Shown in pieces: positions 23,978 to 27,251 of a stretch of DNA of 27,251 nucleotides. The stretch lies in contig DATESZ010000068.1 of assembly GCA_035283845.1 (NCBI GenBank), positions 1 to 27,251 on the forward strand, in the 5' to 3' direction. Below the pieces are notes generated by a model, which worked only from the letters and a program-made list of their open reading frames with translations, had not been told where the DNA came from and made no database searches. The number at the start of each line of letters is the position of its first letter. The stretch's first letter is position 1. This stretch comes from DATESZ01 sp035283845 (GTDB lineage: Bacteria > Desulfobacterota > Syntrophia > Syntrophales > JACQWR01). Both the position numbers and the translations under genes were made by a program.

Positions 23978-24286
23978 TCAGGCCTTTATCTCTACATCCA
24001 CTCCCGCCGAAAGATCCAATTTCATAAGGGCATCTACCGTAGATTGCGTCGGCTCTATAATATCAATCAATCTCTTATGGGTTCTTATCTCGAATTGCTC
24101 CCTCGATTTTTTATCCACATGAGGCGAACGATTGACGCAGTATTTGTTAATCTCCGTTGGCAACGGCACAGGACCGGCTACGCGCGCCCCCGTCCTTTTC
24201 GCCGTTTCAATAATTTCCCCTACCGACCTGTCTAACAACTTGGAATCATAGGCCTTGAGGCGAATTCTTATCTTTTGCTCTTTCAT
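23978..24286 (-). CDS. rpsJ: 30S ribosomal protein S10
   Basis: The 102-aa S10 is a 30S head protein that also binds NusB in transcription antitermination. It shows 'RIRLKAYDSKLLDRS', 'RTGARVAGPVPLPT' (31-44), the long loop with 'VNRSPHVDKKSREQFEIRTH' (51-70) and 'LDLSAGVDVEI'. It is full length with an ATG start and lies 80 nt after tuf. Confidence 0.98.
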   Translation of the reverse strand: MKEQKIRIRLKAYDSKLLDRSVGEIIETAKRTGARVAGPVPLPTEINKYCVNRSPHVDKKSREQFEIRTHKRLIDIIEPTQSTVDALMKLDLSAGVDVEIKA

Positions 24287-24321
24287 TTCCGTTCAACCTA
24301 ATTGAGGCCAAAAAAGGACAA

Positions 24322-24365
24322 AGGCAGATTTTCCAGCCCCCTTAGATCCTTATTGCCTTCTGCCT
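24322..24365 (-). promoter_or_regulatory. Stem-loop in the tuf-rpsJ gap
   Basis: On the minus strand AGGCAGA (24365-24359) begins 1 nt after the tuf stop. It is complementary to TCTGCCT (24328-24322), enclosing a purine-rich 30-nt loop. A T-rich stretch (TTTGTCCTTTTTT) follows. It could be a leaky terminator/attenuator or an S10-leader-type regulatory structure. The stem is only 7 bp and the loop large, so this is tentative. Confidence 0.4.
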
Positions 24366-24366
24366 G

Positions 24367-25560
24367 TTATTCAATAACCTTACTTACAACCCCAGCGCCT
24401 ACGGTTCTTCCGCCTTCCCGAATGGCAAATCTCAGTTGCTCCTCCATAGCAATGGGAGTAATCAGCTCGATATCCAGGTTAACATTATCACCGGGCATTA
24501 CCATCTCCACGCCCTCCGGCAGGGTAGCAACACCGGTAACGTCAGTCGTCCTGAAATAAAATTGGGGACGATAGCCGTTAAAGAAGGGGGTATGCCTGCC
24601 GCCTTCTTCCTTGGTCAATACATAAACAGCGGCTTGGAATTTGGTATGCGGGGTTATTGAACCGGGTTTGGCTATAACCTGACCCCTCTCCACCTCTTCA
24701 CGTTTTATGCCCCTGAGAAGCAAACCGACATCGTCGCCGGCCCTTCCTTCTTCAAGAATCTTGCGGAACATCTCTACGCCCGTACATACGGTCTTGGTTG
24801 TCGGCCTGATACCAATTATCTCAACTTCCTCACCTACTTTTACGATGCCACGATCAATCCTGCCCGTTGCCACCGTACCACGTCCCGAAATCGTAAATAC
24901 ATCACCTACCGGCATGAGGAACGGTTTATCCAGATCACGTACGGGTTCAGGAATATATGAATCCACTGCGGCCATTAATTCCATAATGGATTTTGCGTCC
25001 GGTGATTTGGTATCTTCTGCCTCCAAGGCCTTCAATGCCGACCCTCTGATGATGGGTATATCATCTCCCGGAAACTCGTAAGCCGTAAGCAGTTCTCTCA
25101 ATTCCAGCTCTACCAGGTCAAGCAGTTCCGGATCGTCAACCAGGTCAACCTTGTTCAGATATACCACGATATAAGGCACCTGAACCTGTCTTGCAAGGAG
25201 GATATGTTCTCTCGTCTGAGGCATAGGACCATCCGATGCAGCCACCACGACAATTGCCCCGTCCATGTGGGCGGCTCCGGAAATCATGTTCTTGATATAG
25301 TCGGCATGACCAGGACAATCAACGTGAGCATAATGACGTTTGGTTGTTTCATATTCCACATGGGAGATGTTGATGGTTACTCCTCTTTCTTTTTCTTCGG
25401 GGGCATTGTCGATGGAATCAAAAGGCCTGAATTCAGCAAGCCCTTGCTTGGCCAGATGCTTTGTAATTGCTGCTGTTAATGTTGTCTTGCCATGATCTAC
25501 GTGACCTATGGTACCGATATTCAGATGCGGCTTTGTCCTTTCAAATTTTTTCTTCGCCAT
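24367..25560 (-). CDS. tuf: Elongation factor Tu
   Basis: The 397-aa GTPase delivers aminoacyl-tRNA to the ribosome. G-motifs: 'GHVDHGKT' (19-26), 'RGVTI' (59-63, with switch T62), 'DCPGH' (81-85, catalytic H85), 'NKVD' (136-139) and 'SALK' (174-177). Domains II and III are complete, ending 'VGAGVVSKVIE'. A perfect AAGGAGG precedes ATG 25560. It follows rpsG by 40 nt with no fusA between. Confidence 0.99.
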   Translation of the reverse strand: MAKKKFERTKPHLNIGTIGHVDHGKTTLTAAITKHLAKQGLAEFRPFDSIDNAPEEKERGVTINISHVEYETTKRHYAHVDCPGHADYIKNMISGAAHMDGAIVVVAASDGPMPQTREHILLARQVQVPYIVVYLNKVDLVDDPELLDLVELELRELLTAYEFPGDDIPIIRGSALKALEAEDTKSPDAKSIMELMAAVDSYIPEPVRDLDKPFLMPVGDVFTISGRGTVATGRIDRGIVKVGEEVEIIGIRPTTKTVCTGVEMFRKILEEGRAGDDVGLLLRGIKREEVERGQVIAKPGSITPHTKFQAAVYVLTKEEGGRHTPFFNGYRPQFYFRTTDVTGVATLPEGVEMVMPGDNVNLDIELITPIAMEEQLRFAIREGGRTVGAGVVSKVIE

Positions 25561-25600
25561 CTCAATTTACCTCCTTAAACTTTGAATGGTTCTTTGTCCT

Positions 25601-26071
25601 TTAAAATCTATAGTGGGCAAAGGCTTTATTCGCCTCGGCCATTTTATGAACACTTTCCCTCTTTTTTATTGCCGCTCCCCTGTTGTTGGCCGCATCGATC
25701 AACTCTGCCGCCAGCTTTTCCTTCATCGTCTTTTCCCCGCGCTCTTTGGCGTGAAGAATCAGCCAACGGATGCCGAGAGCAACTCGCCGGGAAGGGGCAA
25801 CCTCGGTGGGAACCTGATAGGTAGAGCCACCTACCCGCCTGGCCTTAACTTCAATAACCGGCTTTACATTGTTGACTGCCCTTTCAAAAACCTCGATAGG
25901 CTGTTCCTTGGCCTTTTTCTCAATAATGCCGAAAGCCCCATAGAGTATAGACTCGGCGACGCTCTTCTTACCTCTCTTCAAAAGGCTGTTAATGAACTTC
26001 GCTACCAGTTGATTTTTGTACTTCGGGTCCGGCAATATTTCTCTTTTTGTTATCTCTCTTCTTCTCGGCAT
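25601..26071 (-). CDS. rpsG: 30S ribosomal protein S7
   Basis: The 156-aa S7 nucleates the 30S head; in E. coli it also regulates the str operon. It has 'DPKYKNQLVAKFINSLLKRG', the RNA-binding 'RRVGGSTYQVP' (78-88) and the C-terminal tail 'KMAEANKAFAHYRF'. The ribosome binding site AGGAA lies in the loop of a small GACG/CGTC hairpin in the 22-nt gap after rpsL. Confidence 0.98.
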   Translation of the reverse strand: MPRRREITKREILPDPKYKNQLVAKFINSLLKRGKKSVAESILYGAFGIIEKKAKEQPIEVFERAVNNVKPVIEVKARRVGGSTYQVPTEVAPSRRVALGIRWLILHAKERGEKTMKEKLAAELIDAANNRGAAIKKRESVHKMAEANKAFAHYRF

Positions 26072-26093
26072 AATGACGTTCCTACGTCCCTAT

Positions 26094-26465
26094 TTAACTT
26101 GGCCGCTTGGCCCCATACTTGGACCTGCCCTGTTTTCTGTCCTGAACTCCTACCGCATCAAGCGTACCTCTTATGATGTGGTACCGCACGCCGGGCAGAT
26201 CCTTTACTCTCCCGCCCCTTACCAGAACAACGGAATGCTCCTGAAGGTTATGGCCCACGCCGGGGATATAAGAAGTTACCTCATAACCGCTGGTAAGGCG
26301 GACCCTCGCAACCTTTCTCAAAGCTGAATTGGGCTTTTTGGGCGTAGTTGTGTACACCCTTACACAGACCCCTCTTCTCTGAGGGGACCCGGCAAGCGCG
26401 GGTGTCGTCACTTTTTTTCCTATCTTCGCCCTTCCCTTCCGGACTAACTGGTTAACCGTCGGCAT
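26094..26465 (-). CDS. rpsL: 30S ribosomal protein S12
   Basis: The 123-aa S12 is in the decoding centre. It has 'TTTPKKPNSALRKV' with both K43 and K44, and 'GGRVKDLPGVRYH' with K88 and D89, all wild-type at the classical streptomycin-resistance positions. AGGGGA precedes ATG 26465 by about 5 nt. It opens the str part of the cluster, 71 nt after rpoC. Confidence 0.98.
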   Translation of the reverse strand: MPTVNQLVRKGRAKIGKKVTTPALAGSPQRRGVCVRVYTTTPKKPNSALRKVARVRLTSGYEVTSYIPGVGHNLQEHSVVLVRGGRVKDLPGVRYHIIRGTLDAVGVQDRKQGRSKYGAKRPS

Positions 26466-26479
26466 ATTTTCCCCTAATC

Positions 26480-26488
26480 ATTATAGCA
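26480..26488 (-). promoter_or_regulatory. Candidate extended -10 promoter for rpsL
   Basis: The minus strand reads TGCTATAAT (26488-26480), an exact extended -10 (TGnTATAAT). No good -35 lies upstream, as is usual for this promoter class. Transcription would begin only about 12 nt before the rpsL ATG, just ahead of the ribosome binding site. Confidence 0.45.
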
Positions 26489-26511
26489 TTCCACTGAAAC
26501 ACATTTTATAT

Positions 26512-26540
26512 TGTATAACAAAAGATCGCACTCCTATCAA
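26512..26540 (-). promoter_or_regulatory. Candidate sigma70-type promoter overlapping the rpoC stop
   Basis: TTGATA (26540-26535) and TATACA (26517-26512) are spaced 17 bp apart on the minus strand; TACAAT, 2 nt further on, is an alternative -10. The -35 lies across the rpoC stop codon (TGA, 26539-26537). It could start the ribosomal cluster separately from rpoBC. Confidence 0.45.
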
Positions 26541-27251
26541 TTTGATGCCAGCATGTCAAGTATTTTCTCATCTTTTATTTCGCTTTCATTATCTGTTTCG
26601 AAAACATTTAAGGCCAAGGGATCACTTTCCGTCTTTATGCCAAGTTTCCGGTAGAGCGGGAGACCCGTGCCTGCCGGGATCAACCTACCCATAATTACAT
26701 TTTCTTTTAGTCCTCGCAAATAGTCTACTTTGCCGGCTATGCTCGCCTCAGTTAGAACACGCGTCGTTTCCTGAAAAGACGCGGCAGAGATGAAGCTCTG
26801 CGTGCTCAGGGATGCTTTGGTTATACCCAGAAGAATCGGTTTCCCCACAGCAGGTTGACCACCCTTTTCCGCTATCCGTTCATTCTCTTCTTTCAAGCGG
26901 TATTTTTCCACTTGCTCGTCTCCAATGAACAAGGTATCACCGGGATCACTCACCTTCACCCGGCGCAGCATCTGGCGCACGATTACTTCTATATGCTTGT
27001 CATTGATTTTCACGCCCTGGAGACGGTAAACTTCCTGCACTTCATCCACTAAATACTTGGCCAACTCCTTTTCTCCCTTGATGGCCAAAATATCATGGGG
27101 ATTGTGCACCCCATCCATGAGAGGTTCCCCTGCCGTAACCCTGTCCCCTTCCTGAACGCTGACGTGCTTGCCCTTAGGAATCAAGTATTCTTTTTCCTCT
27201 CCCACATCTGGGGTCACTATGATCTTCCTCTTTCCCTTCGAGTCCTTGCCA
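26537..27251 (-). CDS. rpoC: DNA-directed RNA polymerase subunit beta', C-terminal part (partial)
   Basis: The last 237 codons of rpoC are present; the rest lies beyond the right edge. The segment includes 'QGVKINDKHIEVIVRQMLRR' and the jaw/clamp-proximal 'GITKASLSTQSFISAASFQE' and 'GLKENVIMGRLIPAGTG', all strongly conserved in beta'. The stop TGA is 71 nt before rpsL, the usual rpoBC-rpsL order. Confidence 0.98.
   Translation of the reverse strand, partial: GKDSKGKRKIIVTPDVGEEKEYLIPKGKHVSVQEGDRVTAGEPLMDGVHNPHDILAIKGEKELAKYLVDEVQEVYRLQGVKINDKHIEVIVRQMLRRVKVSDPGDTLFIGDEQVEKYRLKEENERIAEKGGQPAVGKPILLGITKASLSTQSFISAASFQETTRVLTEASIAGKVDYLRGLKENVIMGRLIPAGTGLPLYRKLGIKTESDPLALNVFETDNESEIKDEKILDMLASN

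Noticed and set aside
23857..23985. Small membrane-peptide gene between rpsJ and rplC
   Set aside because: There is no ATG, GTG or TTG at its beginning and no ribosome binding site, so it is kept as an observation, not a gene.
1..27251. Horizontal transfer, prophage or intact insertion sequence
   Set aside because: Gene order and content are core genome throughout; no integrase, transposase, tRNA target or target-site duplication was seen.

Overview
This window is a chromosomal housekeeping region from a Gram-negative (diderm) bacterium. Nearly everything is on the minus strand, so the reading order runs from the right edge to the left. An LPS-assembly outer-membrane protein (LptD), zinc-binding forms of S4, S14 and L36, a stand-alone EF-Tu-domain protein, an NtrC-type two-component pair and a ParB-type parS sequence fit a deltaproteobacterial lineage (Desulfobacterota, possibly near Syntrophales). 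That placement is inference from gene content only.

From 27251 down to about 9034 lies the str-S10-spc-alpha supercluster: rpoC (3' part), rpsL, rpsG, tuf, rpsJ, rplC, rplD, rplW, rplB, rpsS, rplV, rpsC, rplP, rpmC, rpsQ, rplN, rplX, rplE, rpsN (zinc type), rpsH, rplF, rplR, rpsE, rpmD, rplO, secY, map, infA, rpmJ, rpsM, rpsK, rpsD, rpoA, rplQ. It makes the ribosome, the RNA polymerase subunits alpha and beta', EF-Tu, IF-1, the SecY translocon and methionine aminopeptidase. Many genes overlap by 1-8 nt. fusA is missing between rpsG and tuf, and adk is missing between secY and map. rpmJ (37 codons, GTG start) was found by reading the sequence directly.

From 8831 to 1042 the same strand carries a small EF-Tu domain II-like protein, a metallo-beta-lactamase-fold hydrolase, folC, lptD, and an NtrB-like multi-membrane-span histidine kinase followed by an NtrC-family sigma54 activator. 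The left end runs the other way: the C-terminal tail of a probable HtrA/DegP-type protease, a cluster of three tight hairpins, and an endonuclease III/MagIII-type DNA glycosylase.

The most notable non-coding signal is at 1026-1065, where the endonuclease and response-regulator genes converge. It is a perfect 40-bp palindrome whose core (1038-1053) matches the chromosomal parS consensus. This suggests a centromere site and a location in the origin-proximal part of the chromosome. The second is the hairpin cluster at 165-258, in which two copies differ by a compensatory base-pair change. I see no CRISPR array, tRNA, rRNA, intact insertion sequence or phage gene. No stretch above 300 bases lacks a gene; the largest intergenic gap is 224 bp (23754-23977), between rpsJ and rplC. 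I found no undescribed multi-gene system here; the window is mostly conserved core genome with a few unusual non-coding elements.
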